From Micromonospora sp. 15K316 (GTDB lineage Bacteria; Actinomycetota; Actinomycetes; Mycobacteriales; Micromonosporaceae), in assembly GCF_004348525.1 (NCBI RefSeq), contig NZ_SMKG01000043.1:1-33129 (forward strand): DNA of 33,129 nt, in the 5' to 3' direction. The notes beneath the pieces were generated by a model, which saw only the letters and a program-made list of their open reading frames with translations, was not told where the DNA came from and ran no database searches. Shown one piece after another: positions 16,277 to 25,200 of this stretch. Position 1 is the first letter of the stretch. Every line of letters starts with the position of its first letter. The position numbers and the translations under genes were made by a program.

Positions 16277-17046
16277 GACGCGGCCCGCAGCGACGCGGTG
16301 CCGAGCTTCTCGACGACGGCCCGGACATGCGCACCCGGACGCAACGGCACCGCGGCGGTCGCGGCGCCGGCGAGGAAGAGCCAGCCCTCGCGCAGCCGTA
16401 CCCCGTGCCGCCCGGCCAGCCGGATCCCCTCGTCGAGGGCGCGACGCGGGTCGCCGAGGATCGCCGCGGTCGAGCCGACCTGGGCGACGCGGCCGTCGAC
16501 CTCCAGCAGCACACCCAGGTTCTCCAGCCCGTCCGGCACCGGCGACCAGGGTCCGATCACGAAAGCGGCGGCCGACGTGTTGTCGGCGATCACGTCCGGC
16601 AGCGAGAAGACGAAGTCGGCATAGCGGGAGTCGATCAGCTCGATCGCCGGCGCGACCGCGCGGACTGCATCGGTGAAGTCGCCGATCGGCTCGCCCGGCT
16701 CGGGGAGGCGGTCCAGCAGGAACGCCACCTCCGGCTCCACCCGGGGGTGGATGTACGCGCCGACGTCGACAGCGCCGCCGTCGGGCACCCGCATCACGTC
16801 GGTGAGCCGTCCCCAGATCACCTCGTCGACGCCGACCTGGGCCATCTTCGCCCGGCTGGTGAGCCCCATCTTGAGCCCCACCAGCCGCTCGCCCCGGTCC
16901 AGCCGGCGCTGCAGCAACGCCGTCTGCACCGCGTACGCGGCGTCCACGTCGAGACCGGTCTCGGCGGCCAGCTGACCGGTGGCGGTGGCGGTGTCGGCGG
17001 CGAGGCCGAGCCGCTCGGCGATTCCGGCGACGTCCGGCCCGATCAT
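16273..17046 (-). CDS. 4-Oxalocrotonate decarboxylase
   Basis: A 257-residue metal-dependent enzyme of the fumarylacetoacetate-hydrolase-like hydratase/decarboxylase family. It converts 4-oxalocrotonate to 2-hydroxypenta-2,4-dienoate and CO2. [20 protein letters not shown] followed by [11 protein letters not shown] (residues 55-85) is the decarboxylase-type signature. Metal-binding acidic residues lie in RVEPEVAF (Glu104, Glu106), with [11 protein letters not shown] later. The paralogue at 19101-19898 has the hydratase-type sequence instead, which separates the two roles. The ATG is at 17046. A 58-base gap with a hairpin separates it from the aldolase gene; its stop overlaps the deaminase start by four bases. 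Confidence 0.88.
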   Translation of the reverse strand: MIGPDVAGIAERLGLAADTATATGQLAAETGLDVDAAYAVQTALLQRRLDRGERLVGLKMGLTSRAKMAQVGVDEVIWGRLTDVMRVPDGGAVDVGAYIHPRVEPEVAFLLDRLPEPGEPIGDFTDAVRAVAPAIELIDSRYADFVFSLPDVIADNTSAAAFVIGPWSPVPDGLENLGVLLEVDGRVAQVGSTAAILGDPRRALDEGIRLAGRHGVRLREGWLFLAGAATAAVPLRPGAHVRAVVEKLGTASLRAAS

Positions 17047-17069
17047 GCTCCCGCACCCTTCGCTCGCGA

Positions 17070-17090
17070 CCGCGCCGTCCCCCGGCGCGG
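17070..17090. repeat. Hairpin inside the operon, aldolase/decarboxylase gap
   Basis: Perfect 8-bp arms (17070-17077 with 17083-17090) and a 5-base loop occupy the 58-base gap. The flanks carry CGCTCGCGA and CTCGTTCCTCGCG, GC-rich motifs that suggest a dispersed repeat element. It may act as a processing or partial-termination stem within the transcript. Confidence 0.5.
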
Positions 17091-17104
17091 CTCGTTCCTC
17101 GCGT

Positions 17105-18166
17105 TCACTCGCCCTCCCGGCCGGCCAGGTCCAGCGCCACGTCGACGATCATGTCCTCCTGGCCGCCGACCATCCGGCGCCGCCCCAGCTCGACGAGGAT
17201 CGAGCGGACGTCCACCCCGTACTTCGCCGAGGCGCGCTCGGCGTGCCGCAGGAAGCTGGAGTAGACGCCCGCGTACCCCAGGGAGAGCGTCTCCCGGTCC
17301 ACCTGGACCGGCCGGTCCTGTAGGGGGCGGACCAGGTCGTCGGCGGCGTCCATCAGCGCGAACACGTCACAGCCGTGCTTCCAGCCGTGCAGCTCGGCGA
17401 CGGCGACGAAGACCTCCAACGGCGCGTTGCCGGCGCCCGCACCCATGCCGGCCAGCGAGGCGTCCACCCGCACGGTCCGGCCGTGCGCCGCGTCCGGGCC
17501 GACCGGGGCGGAGCCGGTGACCCGGCCGTGCTCCACGGCGAGCACGCTGTTGGCGACCCCGAGCGACAGGTTGTGGTGGGCGTGGATGCCGATCTGCGTC
17601 TCGGCGTCGAGCACCTGCCGGTAGGCGTCGACCCGTTGTGCCACGTCGGACATCAGCAGCCGGCCACCGGAGTCGGTGACGTAGACGCAGTGCGCCCCGT
17701 ACGACTCCATGAGCTTCGCCTGGGCGGCCAGCCCGGCCGGGTCGTTCATGTGCGACATCATCAGGAACCCGGCCACGTCCATGCCGTTCTCCCGGGCCCA
17801 CGAGATGTGCTGGGCGGAGATGTCCGCCTCGGTGCAGTGGGTGGCGATCCGGACGCTGGTCACCCCGAGCGCCTTCGCCGCCTTCAGGTCGGCGATGGTG
17901 CCGATGCCGGGCAGCAGCAGGGTGGTCAGCTTCGCGTTCGTCAACACCTCGGCCGCCGCGGAGATCCACTCGGAGTCGCTCGCCGCGCCGTGGCCGTAGT
18001 TGACGCTGGAACCGGCGAGACCGTCGCCGTGCGCCACCTCGATGGCGGCCACCCCGGCCGCGTCGAGCGCCGAGGCGATCGCGCGGACCTGGTCGACCGT
18101 GTACCGGTGGGCGATGGCGTGCATGCCGTCGCGCAGCGTCACATCCTGGATGTAGAGGTCGGTCAC
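17105..18166 (-). CDS. 4-Hydroxy-2-oxovalerate aldolase
   Basis: A 353-residue HMGL-like TIM-barrel aldolase that splits 4-hydroxy-2-oxovalerate into pyruvate and acetaldehyde. It normally forms a complex with the acylating acetaldehyde dehydrogenase and channels acetaldehyde to it. TLRDGMHA carries Arg12, Asp13 and His16; metal ligands His195 and His197 lie in [13 protein letters not shown]-like and [21 protein letters not shown] stretches in the C-terminal communication domain are typical. Residues of about 214-229 are an insertion, glycine/proline-rich, between VEHG and VRVDASLAG, where relatives I know go straight on. The start is GTG at 18166, overlapping the dehydrogenase stop by four bases. 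Confidence 0.92.
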   Translation of the reverse strand: MTDLYIQDVTLRDGMHAIAHRYTVDQVRAIASALDAAGVAAIEVAHGDGLAGSSVNYGHGAASDSEWISAAAEVLTNAKLTTLLLPGIGTIADLKAAKALGVTSVRIATHCTEADISAQHISWARENGMDVAGFLMMSHMNDPAGLAAQAKLMESYGAHCVYVTDSGGRLLMSDVAQRVDAYRQVLDAETQIGIHAHHNLSLGVANSVLAVEHGRVTGSAPVGPDAAHGRTVRVDASLAGMGAGAGNAPLEVFVAVAELHGWKHGCDVFALMDAADDLVRPLQDRPVQVDRETLSLGYAGVYSSFLRHAERASAKYGVDVRSILVELGRRRMVGGQEDMIVDVALDLAGREGE

Positions 18167-19104
18167 GCGGTCACCTCCGAGGCCACGGCGGCACGCCGCG
18201 CCGCCAGCCGCTCGGCGGTACGCAGGGCCGCCGAGGTCATGATGTCCAGGTTCCCGGCGTACGCGGGCAGGTAGTGCCCGGCGCCGGAGACCTCCAGGAA
18301 GACGGAGACCTGCAGGCCGGACAGGTGGCGGCCCAACGACGGCACGTAGGTGTCCACCCGGTCGAACTGCACGTCCTGCTTGAGCCGGTAGCCGGGCACG
18401 TACTCCTGCACGGTCGCCACCATCCGCGCCAGCGAGGCCGCGATCGCCGCGGTGTCGGCATCGGCGTCAGGGCAGAGGCAGTAGACGGTGTCGCGCATCA
18501 GCAGCGGCGGGTCGGCCGGGTTGAGCACGATGATCGCTTTGCCCCGCTCGGCGCCGCCGACCACCTCGATGGCCCGGGCGGTCGTCTCGGTGAACTCGTC
18601 GATGTTGGCCCGGGTGCCCGGGCCGGCCGACTTCGAGGCGATCGAGGCGACGATCTCGCCGTACGCCACAGGGGTCACCCGGCGGACGGCCGCGACGATC
18701 GGCACGGTGGCCTGGCCGCCGCAGGTGACCATGTTCAGGTTGCGCTCGTGCAGGTGCTCGTCGAGGTTCACCGGCGGCACCACGTACGGGCCGACCGCGG
18801 CCGGGGTCAGGTCGACGACGGTACGCCCGTGCGCGGCCAACACGGCGTCGTTGTGCCGGTGCGCCCCGGCCGAGGTGGCGTCGAAGACGATCTCCACATC
18901 GGCGAACTCCGGCATCGCCACGAGCCCGTCCACCCCGTCGGCGGTGGTGGCCACACCGAGCCTGCGGGCCCGGGCCAGACCGTCGGACTCCGGGTCGATG
19001 CCGGCCATCGCCACCATGCGCAGGCGGTCACTCAACCGGAGCACCTTGATCATCAGATCGGTACCGATGTTGCCGGAACCGATCACCGCCACCCCGACGC
19101 TCAC
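18163..19104 (-). CDS. Acetaldehyde dehydrogenase (acylating)
   Basis: A 313-residue NAD-dependent enzyme that converts acetaldehyde and CoA to acetyl-CoA, the partner of the aldolase encoded next. The N-terminal Rossmann motif is [14 protein letters not shown] (residues 5-18). The catalytic cysteine is Cys128 in [47 protein letters not shown] and the C-terminal [19 protein letters not shown] are family hallmarks. The length is normal. The start is GTG at 19104, overlapping the hydratase stop by four bases; the stop overlaps the aldolase start by four bases, consistent with obligate co-production of a channelling complex. Confidence 0.94.
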   Translation of the reverse strand: MSVGVAVIGSGNIGTDLMIKVLRLSDRLRMVAMAGIDPESDGLARARRLGVATTADGVDGLVAMPEFADVEIVFDATSAGAHRHNDAVLAAHGRTVVDLTPAAVGPYVVPPVNLDEHLHERNLNMVTCGGQATVPIVAAVRRVTPVAYGEIVASIASKSAGPGTRANIDEFTETTARAIEVVGGAERGKAIIVLNPADPPLLMRDTVYCLCPDADADTAAIAASLARMVATVQEYVPGYRLKQDVQFDRVDTYVPSLGRHLSGLQVSVFLEVSGAGHYLPAYAGNLDIMTSAALRTAERLAARRAAVASEVTA

Positions 19105-19898
19105 CGGTCGGCCTCCTTCGAGAAGCAGGTACGTACCGAGCCGAGGCCGGAGATCCGTGCCTCGTACGCGGCGCCGGGCGTGACCGGCACCATCGGCCCG
19201 AGCGCCCCGGAGAGCACCACGTCCCCGGCGCGCAGCGGGTCACCCGAGCGGGCCAGGGTGCGTGAAAGCCACTCCAGCGCGTGCAGCGGATTGCCGAGGC
19301 AGGCCGCCCCGGCCCCGACCGAGACCGGCTCCCCGGCCGACTCCAGCACCATGCCGCAGAGCCGCAGGTCGACGTCGGAGAGGCGGCGCGGCGAGGTGCC
19401 GAGCACGAAGAGCCCGCTGGAGGCGTTGTCGGCCACGGTGTCCACGATGGAGATGTCCCAGCCGGCGATCCGGGAGTCGACGATCTCGATGGCGGGCAGC
19501 AGGTGGTCGACCGCCCCGATCAGGTCGGCGGTGGTGACCCGCTCGTCAGGCAGGTCGGCGCCGAGGACGAACGCGACCTCCGCCTCCACCCGGGGCTGGA
19601 GCAGCCGGCCGATCGGCACCTCGACGCCGTCGGGGACCGCCATGTCGTCGAAGAGCACACCGAAGTCCGGCTGGAAGACCCCGAAGCCCTCCTGCACGGC
19701 ACGGGAGGTGAGGCCGATCTTCGCTCCCACCCGCCGGCGCCCCGCGCCGAGCCGCTGCCGAGTGTGAACCTGCTGCACCTGGTAGGCCGACTCGATGTCG
19801 CCCTCGGGCAGCAGCCGGCCGCGCAGCGGCAGGCACGGTTTCGCCGCCTCGCGCGCCAGCTCCAGCTCCCGGCCCGCCCCTTCGATGTCGACGGTCAT
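19101..19898 (-). CDS. 2-Oxopent-4-enoate (2-keto-4-pentenoate) hydratase
   Basis: A 265-residue enzyme of the FAH-like hydratase/decarboxylase family. It adds water to 2-hydroxypenta-2,4-dienoate to give 4-hydroxy-2-oxovalerate. The stretch [20 protein letters not shown] followed by [10 protein letters not shown] is hydratase-type. Metal-binding acidic residues lie in [11 protein letters not shown], with [15 protein letters not shown] after it. In homologous pathways it forms a complex with the decarboxylase, here encoded three genes downstream. The ATG at 19898 has GAGGAG five bases upstream. A 94-base gap without any clear terminator separates it from the aldehyde dehydrogenase gene. Confidence 0.9.
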   Translation of the reverse strand: MTVDIEGAGRELELAREAAKPCLPLRGRLLPEGDIESAYQVQQVHTRQRLGAGRRRVGAKIGLTSRAVQEGFGVFQPDFGVLFDDMAVPDGVEVPIGRLLQPRVEAEVAFVLGADLPDERVTTADLIGAVDHLLPAIEIVDSRIAGWDISIVDTVADNASSGLFVLGTSPRRLSDVDLRLCGMVLESAGEPVSVGAGAACLGNPLHALEWLSRTLARSGDPLRAGDVVLSGALGPMVPVTPGAAYEARISGLGSVRTCFSKEADR

Positions 19899-19992
19899 GC
19901 CCGCTCCTCGGCGTGTACGGAGGCGACGCCGGGCCCGGTGCCCGCCGTGCCGGCTCGCGGGGCCCCACGACCGAGCCGGATGATCCGCCCGC

Positions 19993-21501
19993 TCACGCGA
20001 GGTCCACGCAGACGTTTGTCAGTTCGGAGTAGAAGTCCAGCGAGTGGACGCCGCCCTCACGGCCGATGCCGGACGCCTTCACCCCGCCGAACGGGGTGCG
20101 CAGGTCGCGCAGGAACCAGGTGTTCACCCAGACGATGCCGGCGTCGAGTCGGACGCCGGCCCGGTGCGCCCGGCCGACGTCCCGCGTCCAGACCGTGGCG
20201 GCGAGGCCGTACTCGGTTCCGTTGGCCAACCCGTACGCCTCCTCCTCGTCGTCGAACGGCGCGACGTGCACCACCGGCCCGAAGATCTCCTCACGGTTGG
20301 TCCGGGCGTCCGGACCGAGCCCGGTCAGCACCGTCGGCTGCACGTACGCGCCGCCGTCGCGGGCGTCCATGAAGCGCGGCGTACCGCCCCCGGCGATCAC
20401 CTGCGCGCCCTCGGCACGGGCCAGGTCGTAGTGGCCGAGCACCTTGTCCCGGTGGCCGTGCGAGATCAGCGGCATGTTCACGGTGGCCTCGTCTGCCGGC
20501 CAGCCGTACGCCAGCTCCCCCGCGCGCTTCGCGAGCCGCTCGGTGAACTCCTCGAAGACCGGCCGCTGCACGTAGATGCGTTCGGTGCAGAGGCAGACCT
20601 GCCCGCCGTTGGTGAAGCTGGAGCGGACCGAACCGGCCACCGCGGCCTCCAGGTCCGCGTCGGCGAAGACCAGCCCGGCGTTCTTGCCGCCCAACTCGAA
20701 GCTGACCGCCTTCACCCCGTCGGCGGCGGCGCGCATGATGGCGCTGCCGGTGGCCGACTCGCCGGTGAAGGTGATCGCGTCGACTCCGGGGTGCCGGGTG
20801 AGGAACTCCCCCGCCGAGTCCGGCCCGAAGCCGTGCACCAGGTTGAACACGCCCGCCGGTGCGCCCGCCGCGGCCATCACCTCGGCGAGCAGCGTCGCCG
20901 ACGCGGGGGTCTCCTCACTGGGCTTCACCACCACGGCGTTGCCGCAGGCCAGCGCCGGCGCCACCTTCCAGGTGAGCAGCAGCAGCGGCAGGTTCCACGG
21001 CACCACGACGGCCACCACCCCGACCGGCTTGCGGACGGCGTAGTTGAGCGCCCGGCCGCCGGTCGGGGTGACGGTGGTGAACGACTCGGTGGGCGCGGTC
21101 GCGACGATCTCGGCGAAGGCCCGGAAGTTCGCGGCGCCGCGCGGGATGTCGAGGGTGCGGGCCTGCGAGATGGACTTGCCGGTGTCGGCCACCTCGGCGG
21201 TGACCAGGTCGTCGAAACGACGCTCCAGCTCGTCGGCGATCCGGCGCAACACCTCGGCGCGCTCCCGCTCGCCCATCCGGCCCCACGGGCCGCGCAGGGC
21301 CGCCCGAGCGGCGGCCACCGCATCGTCCACGCAGGACGCGTCGGCCTCCGCCACCTCGAAGACCGGCTCCCCGGTGACCGGGCTGGCCTTGGTGAAGCGG
21401 CGCCCGGAGTCGACGAACTCCCCGCCGACGAAGTTGCGCAGCAGACCCGGCCCGTCCGGCGCCCGCCCGGTCATCAGTCGTGGATCCCACATGACGGTCA
21501 T
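19993..21501 (-). CDS. nbaE: 2-Aminomuconate-6-semialdehyde dehydrogenase
   Basis: A 502-residue NAD-dependent aldehyde dehydrogenase that oxidises 2-aminomuconate 6-semialdehyde to 2-aminomuconate. General family residues are Asn170 (VVPWN), Glu269 (FELGGKN) and nucleophile Cys303 (GGQVC). Residues that set 2-aminomuconate-semialdehyde specificity in the Pseudomonas enzyme (Arg120, Asn169, Arg464) have counterparts here one position later: Arg121 (IPRGAANF), Asn170 and Arg465 ([10 protein letters not shown]). This supports the call over the closely related 2-hydroxymuconate-semialdehyde dehydrogenase. The ATG at 21501 overlaps the monooxygenase stop by four bases (ATGA). Confidence 0.92.
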   Translation of the reverse strand: MTVMWDPRLMTGRAPDGPGLLRNFVGGEFVDSGRRFTKASPVTGEPVFEVAEADASCVDDAVAAARAALRGPWGRMGERERAEVLRRIADELERRFDDLVTAEVADTGKSISQARTLDIPRGAANFRAFAEIVATAPTESFTTVTPTGGRALNYAVRKPVGVVAVVVPWNLPLLLLTWKVAPALACGNAVVVKPSEETPASATLLAEVMAAAGAPAGVFNLVHGFGPDSAGEFLTRHPGVDAITFTGESATGSAIMRAAADGVKAVSFELGGKNAGLVFADADLEAAVAGSVRSSFTNGGQVCLCTERIYVQRPVFEEFTERLAKRAGELAYGWPADEATVNMPLISHGHRDKVLGHYDLARAEGAQVIAGGGTPRFMDARDGGAYVQPTVLTGLGPDARTNREEIFGPVVHVAPFDDEEEAYGLANGTEYGLAATVWTRDVGRAHRAGVRLDAGIVWVNTWFLRDLRTPFGGVKASGIGREGGVHSLDFYSELTNVCVDLA

Positions 21502-22835
21502 CGACGCCTCCCTCGACCGAGCAGCATCCCGGCCGCACCGACCAGCAGGGCCGCCGCGCCCGCGGCGACCACGCCGAGCGCCTGATGCTGCCGGCGTACC
21601 CGACGGGCCACCTCCGCGTACGGGGTGGTGGAGAAGGACACCAGCTCGTAGCGGGAGACGTACCGGCCGGGCAGCGCCCGTTCCAGCGCGTGCTCGACCT
21701 TACGGCCGAGCTGGAACAGCGGCGAGGCGACCTTGTCCCGCATCTCCACGAAGTTCGCGAGCGCCATCCGGGCGATCGCCTCGGCGTTGTCCTGCCGACG
21801 CCGCTGGAACAGCGGCAACGCGGCGGACCAGTCGTCGTCGCACTCGTCCAGGCAGCGGTCCAGTTCGACGACGTCCTCCAGGGCACAGTTCGCGCCCTGC
21901 CCGTAGAACGGGACGATGGCGTGCGCCGCGTCGCCGAGCAGCGCCACCTTCCCGTTCACCTGCCACGGCGTGCACCGCACCGTGCCGAGCACGCCGACCG
22001 GGTTGTGCTGGTAGTCGTCCACCAGGTCCGGCGCGAGCGGGACCAGGTCCGGGTAGTGCTCGGCGAAGTGCCGTTCGATCGCCGCCGGGCTGCCCAGCGA
22101 GGCGAAGGCCGCCGTGCCGTGGGTCGGCCAGAAGAGCGTGCAGGTGAAAGAGCGGTCCGGGTTGGGCAGCGCGATCATCATCGAGGTGCCGCGCGGCCAG
22201 ATGTGCAGGGCCTCCGGATCGAGCGCGAAGTCGCCCCCCACCGGCGGAACGGTGAGCTCCTTGTAGCCGTAGTCGAGGAAGTCCAGGCTCTCGGTGAGCA
22301 GCCCGTGCGCGAGCAGCTGGCCCCGCACGGCCGAACCGGCCCCGTCCGCGCCGAGGACCACCGGGACGTTCGCCGTCACCTTGCCCTGCGGGGTCTCGAA
22401 CGTCAGCTCGCCGGTCGCCGGGTCGAGCCCCACCAGGCGGTGGTCGAAGACGGCCCGTACCCCGGGCCGCGCGGTGGCCGCGTCGAGCAGGGCGTTGTTC
22501 AACGCGCCCCGGCTGATCGAGTTGATCGCCCGGTCCCCGGAGGCGCTGTAGGACTGGAACTGCGGCTCACCCGCCACAGGGTGGATCATCCGGCCGCGCA
22601 TCGGCAGGGCGTCGGCCATCACCTGCTCGTCGAGGCCGATCCGGCGCAGCGCGTCCAGGCCGCGCTCGGAGAGGGCGAGGTTGATCGAGCGACCCCGCTC
22701 GACCCGCCCGGTGCGCGGATCCGGCCGCCGCTCGTAGAGCGCCACCCGGTAGCCGCGCCGGGCCAGGAAGCAGGCCAGCAGGCAGCCGGCGAGGCCCGCG
22801 CCGACCACCGCGATCTCGTCGTGCTCCCGCGTCAC
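21498..22835 (-). CDS. kmo: Kynurenine 3-monooxygenase
   Basis: A 445-residue FAD-dependent aromatic hydroxylase that uses NADPH and O2 to make 3-hydroxykynurenine. The dinucleotide-binding motif is VVGAGLAGCLLACFLARRG (about residues 9-27). The RSINLALSERGLDALRRIGL stretch is characteristic of KMO. PVVLGADGAGSAVR and GDAAHAIVPFYGQGANCALED are the DG and GD motifs. After the catalytic part, the last 30 residues hold a hydrophobic helix, ALGVVAAGAAALLVGAAGML, closed by a basic GRGRRR tail, which looks like a membrane anchor. The start is GTG at 22835, overlapping the kynureninase stop by four bases. Confidence 0.95.
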   Translation of the reverse strand: MTREHDEIAVVGAGLAGCLLACFLARRGYRVALYERRPDPRTGRVERGRSINLALSERGLDALRRIGLDEQVMADALPMRGRMIHPVAGEPQFQSYSASGDRAINSISRGALNNALLDAATARPGVRAVFDHRLVGLDPATGELTFETPQGKVTANVPVVLGADGAGSAVRGQLLAHGLLTESLDFLDYGYKELTVPPVGGDFALDPEALHIWPRGTSMMIALPNPDRSFTCTLFWPTHGTAAFASLGSPAAIERHFAEHYPDLVPLAPDLVDDYQHNPVGVLGTVRCTPWQVNGKVALLGDAAHAIVPFYGQGANCALEDVVELDRCLDECDDDWSAALPLFQRRRQDNAEAIARMALANFVEMRDKVASPLFQLGRKVEHALERALPGRYVSRYELVSFSTTPYAEVARRVRRQHQALGVVAAGAAALLVGAAGMLLGRGRRR

Positions 22836-24142
22836 CGGGCCACCTCCGCCACCGTCGCGGCGAGCGCCTCGGCGACCCGCCAGCAGTCGTGGAACGTGGA
22901 GTAGAGCGGCACCGGGGCGAACCGGACGACGTCGGGCTCCCGGGCGTCGGCGATCACCCCGTGCTCGTGACGCAGCCGCTTGGCGAGCTCCGCGGCGCTG
23001 CCGGCGCCGATGCGTACCGAGAGCTGGCACCCGCGCCGCGCCGGATCACGGGGGGTGAGCACGGTCAGCGGGCGACCGGCGGTCACCTCGTCGAGCAGCC
23101 GCTCCAGGTAACCGGTGAGGCGTAGGCTCCGCTCCCGCAGCGCCGTCATGCCGACGGTGTCGAAGAGCTCCAGTGAGGTACGGACCGGCCCCATCGAGAA
23201 GATCGGCGGGTTGGAGATCTGCCACGCCTCCACGGTGGCCGGCGGCCGGGACACCGGGGTCATCTCGAAGCGGGTCGCGGCCTCGGTGCTCCACCAGCCC
23301 TCGAAGCGCTGCAGCGTCGGGTCGCCGAGGTGCCGTTCGTGCACGAACGCGCCGGCCAACGCCCCCGGCCCGGAGTTCAGGTACTTGTACGAGCACCAGG
23401 CGGCGAAGTCCACGTCCCAGTCGTGCAGGCGCAGCGGCACGTTGCCGGCGGCGTGGGCGAGGTCCCAGCCGACGATCGCGCCGACGGCCCGGCCGGCCGC
23501 GGTGATCGCCGGGACGTCCAGCAGCTCGCCGGTGAGGTAGTTGACGCCACCCAGCAGGACGAGCGCCACCCGGTCACCCTCGGCGGCCAGGTAGCCGGTC
23601 ACGTCCTCGGTGCGCAGGGTGTCCTCACCCGGGCGGGGCCGCAGCCGGACCACTGTCTCGTCCGGGTCGAGCCCGTGGAAGCGGGCCTGGCTGCGCACCG
23701 CGTAGCTGTCCGACGGGAAGGCGCTGTCCTCGATGACGATCCGGGTACGCCGCCCGGCCGGGCGGTAGAAGCTGACCATCAGCAGGTGCAGGTTGACCGT
23801 GAGCGAGTTCATCACCACGGTCTCCGCCGGTAGCGCGCCGACCAGCCGTGCGGCCGGTTCGGTGAGCAGTTCGTGGTACGGCAGCCAGGGCCGCCGCGCC
23901 TCCAGGTGCCCCTCGACGCCGAGCCGACCCCAGGCGTCCAGGTCGGCGAGGAGTTCGTCGCGGGTGGCCAGTGGCTGCAGTCCGAGCGAGTTGCCGGCCA
24001 GGTACGCGGCCTCCGGGTAGCGGCCGCCGTCGGCGGGCGGCACGTGGAACAAGTGGCGGTGCCCGGGGTCGGCCGCGTCGAGCCGGCGTGCCTCGTCCTC
24101 CGGCGCGGTCAGGCGGGGTGGAGCGGGGTGAGGGGCGTTCAT
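22832..24142 (-). CDS. kynU: Kynureninase
   Basis: A 436-residue pyridoxal-phosphate enzyme that cleaves 3-hydroxykynurenine (or kynurenine) to 3-hydroxyanthranilate (or anthranilate) and alanine. AAYLAGNSLGLQP (46-58) is the classic N-terminal signature. VVMNSLTVNLHLLM binds cofactor phosphate, Asp227 in IVGWDLAHAAGN stacks on the pyridinium, and Lys253 in WCSYKYLNSGPG carries PLP. FEMTPVSRPP and RPPATVEAWQISNPPIFSM complete the pattern. The ATG at 24142 fits the family. The ribosome-binding site is weak, and the gene starts 22 bases after the dioxygenase stop, so translation may depend on coupling. Confidence 0.96.
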   Translation of the reverse strand: MNAPHPAPPRLTAPEDEARRLDAADPGHRHLFHVPPADGGRYPEAAYLAGNSLGLQPLATRDELLADLDAWGRLGVEGHLEARRPWLPYHELLTEPAARLVGALPAETVVMNSLTVNLHLLMVSFYRPAGRRTRIVIEDSAFPSDSYAVRSQARFHGLDPDETVVRLRPRPGEDTLRTEDVTGYLAAEGDRVALVLLGGVNYLTGELLDVPAITAAGRAVGAIVGWDLAHAAGNVPLRLHDWDVDFAAWCSYKYLNSGPGALAGAFVHERHLGDPTLQRFEGWWSTEAATRFEMTPVSRPPATVEAWQISNPPIFSMGPVRTSLELFDTVGMTALRERSLRLTGYLERLLDEVTAGRPLTVLTPRDPARRGCQLSVRIGAGSAAELAKRLRHEHGVIADAREPDVVRFAPVPLYSTFHDCWRVAEALAATVAEVAR

Positions 24143-24164
24143 CGGGTTGACGTCTCGCTTCCGA

Positions 24165-25067
24165 TCACATGCTGGTACGGGCCGACCACAGCTCCGGGAA
24201 GACCACCCGGGCCATGCTGCGCTGCAGCCACGCCAACCCGGCGGAGCCACCGCTGCCGACCTTGGCGCCCATCGTCCGCTGCACCGCCTTGACATGCTGC
24301 CAGCGCCACTCGCCGAACTGCTCGGCCACCTCGGTGAGCGCCTCGCCGAGCTGCCGCAGGTGGTTGTCCGGCCCGTTGTCGGCGTAGACGGCCACCCAGG
24401 CCGCCTCGATCCGCGGGTGCGCCTCGTGCTCGACGCTGACGTCCCGGTCGAGCAGTTCGGCGGGGAGGTCGAAGCCGCGGCGGGCGAGCAGGGCGACCAC
24501 GTCGTCCCAGAGGCTCGGCGCGGCGAGCGCGTCGCGCAGTTCGGCGTGGACCTCGGTCTGCCGGCGGAACGGGCGGATCAACGCGGGGTCCCGGAGGCCG
24601 AGCAGGAACTCCAGGTGCCGGTACATGGCCGACTGGAAACCGGACGCCTCGCCGAGCAGGTTGCGGAACCGGTTGAAGTCGGCCGGCGTCATCCAGCGCA
24701 GTCCGCGCCACGCCGCGTTGAGCGCCTCCAGGTGCAGGGCGGCCCGGCGCAGTGGCGCGAGCGAGTCCCAGACCCGGTCGGCGCGGATCATCTGCTGGGC
24801 CTGGAGCAGCTCGTAGCGGGTCAGTCCGAAGTAGAGCTCCATGATCTGGCTGACCATGAGGAAGGACATCTCGCCCGGGTCGTCGCTGAGCGGCTGCTGC
24901 AACCGGTGCAGGGTGCTGGCGTGGGTGTACACGTCGTACGGCACCCGGCCGGCGAACTCCAGGGTGGGTTCGCCACCGGTACGCGCCGCCTTCGCCTCGC
25001 GCTGCTGGGGCGTGACCGGGCGTACCGCCGCGGTCAGCGTCGCCCCCCGCAGCTCCGTCTGCTTCAC
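24165..25067 (-). CDS. kynA: Tryptophan 2,3-dioxygenase
   Basis: A 300-residue haem enzyme that opens the indole ring of L-tryptophan to N-formylkynurenine, the first gene of the operon. Proximal haem ligand His258 lies in FGEWRWQHVKAVQ, followed by GAKVGSGGSAGLAWL. The substrate-carboxylate arginine is Arg150 in GFQSAMYRHLEFLLG. The position of the usual distal histidine (IHQAYELWF in animal enzymes) is Ser73 in MVSQIMELYF. The GTG at 25067 is chosen because GGAGGAG lies six bases upstream; an ATG at 25082, five codons earlier, overlaps that site and has only a weak one of its own. The gene is divergent from an Lrp/AsnC regulator. Confidence 0.95.
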   Translation of the reverse strand: MKQTELRGATLTAAVRPVTPQQREAKAARTGGEPTLEFAGRVPYDVYTHASTLHRLQQPLSDDPGEMSFLMVSQIMELYFGLTRYELLQAQQMIRADRVWDSLAPLRRAALHLEALNAAWRGLRWMTPADFNRFRNLLGEASGFQSAMYRHLEFLLGLRDPALIRPFRRQTEVHAELRDALAAPSLWDDVVALLARRGFDLPAELLDRDVSVEHEAHPRIEAAWVAVYADNGPDNHLRQLGEALTEVAEQFGEWRWQHVKAVQRTMGAKVGSGGSAGLAWLQRSMARVVFPELWSARTSM

Positions 25068-25112
25068 CGTCGTCTCCTCCATGAGCCGGTTCCCGCCATG
25101 ATGTCGCGCGTG

Positions 25113-25136
25113 GATCGCTTGGCGGAATGCGCGATC
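25113..25136. promoter_or_regulatory. Inverted repeat 1, kynA/regulator divergent region
   Basis: GATCGC at 25113-25118 and GCGATC at 25131-25136 are perfect 6-bp arms 12 bases apart. They lie 45 bases upstream of the kynA GTG. The geometry fits an Lrp/AsnC dimer site; that role is inferred. Confidence 0.4.
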
Positions 25137-25147
25137 AACGGGACTGA

Positions 25148-25165
25148 CCGGTACCGACCTACCGG
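25148..25165. promoter_or_regulatory. Inverted repeat 2, kynA/regulator divergent region
   Basis: CCGGTA at 25148-25153 and TACCGG at 25160-25165 are separated by six bases. The repeat sits 11 bases from repeat 1 and between the two divergent starts, so it could act on either promoter. Confidence 0.4.
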
Positions 25166-25200
25166 ACCGAAGGCGTGAGGCCCGTTCCGGTTCAGGAAAG

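Noticed and set aside
12797..25067. Missing 4-oxalocrotonate tautomerase as a gap in the pathway
   Set aside because: Deamination of 2-aminomuconate yields the keto form used by the decarboxylase, so a tautomerase is not required.
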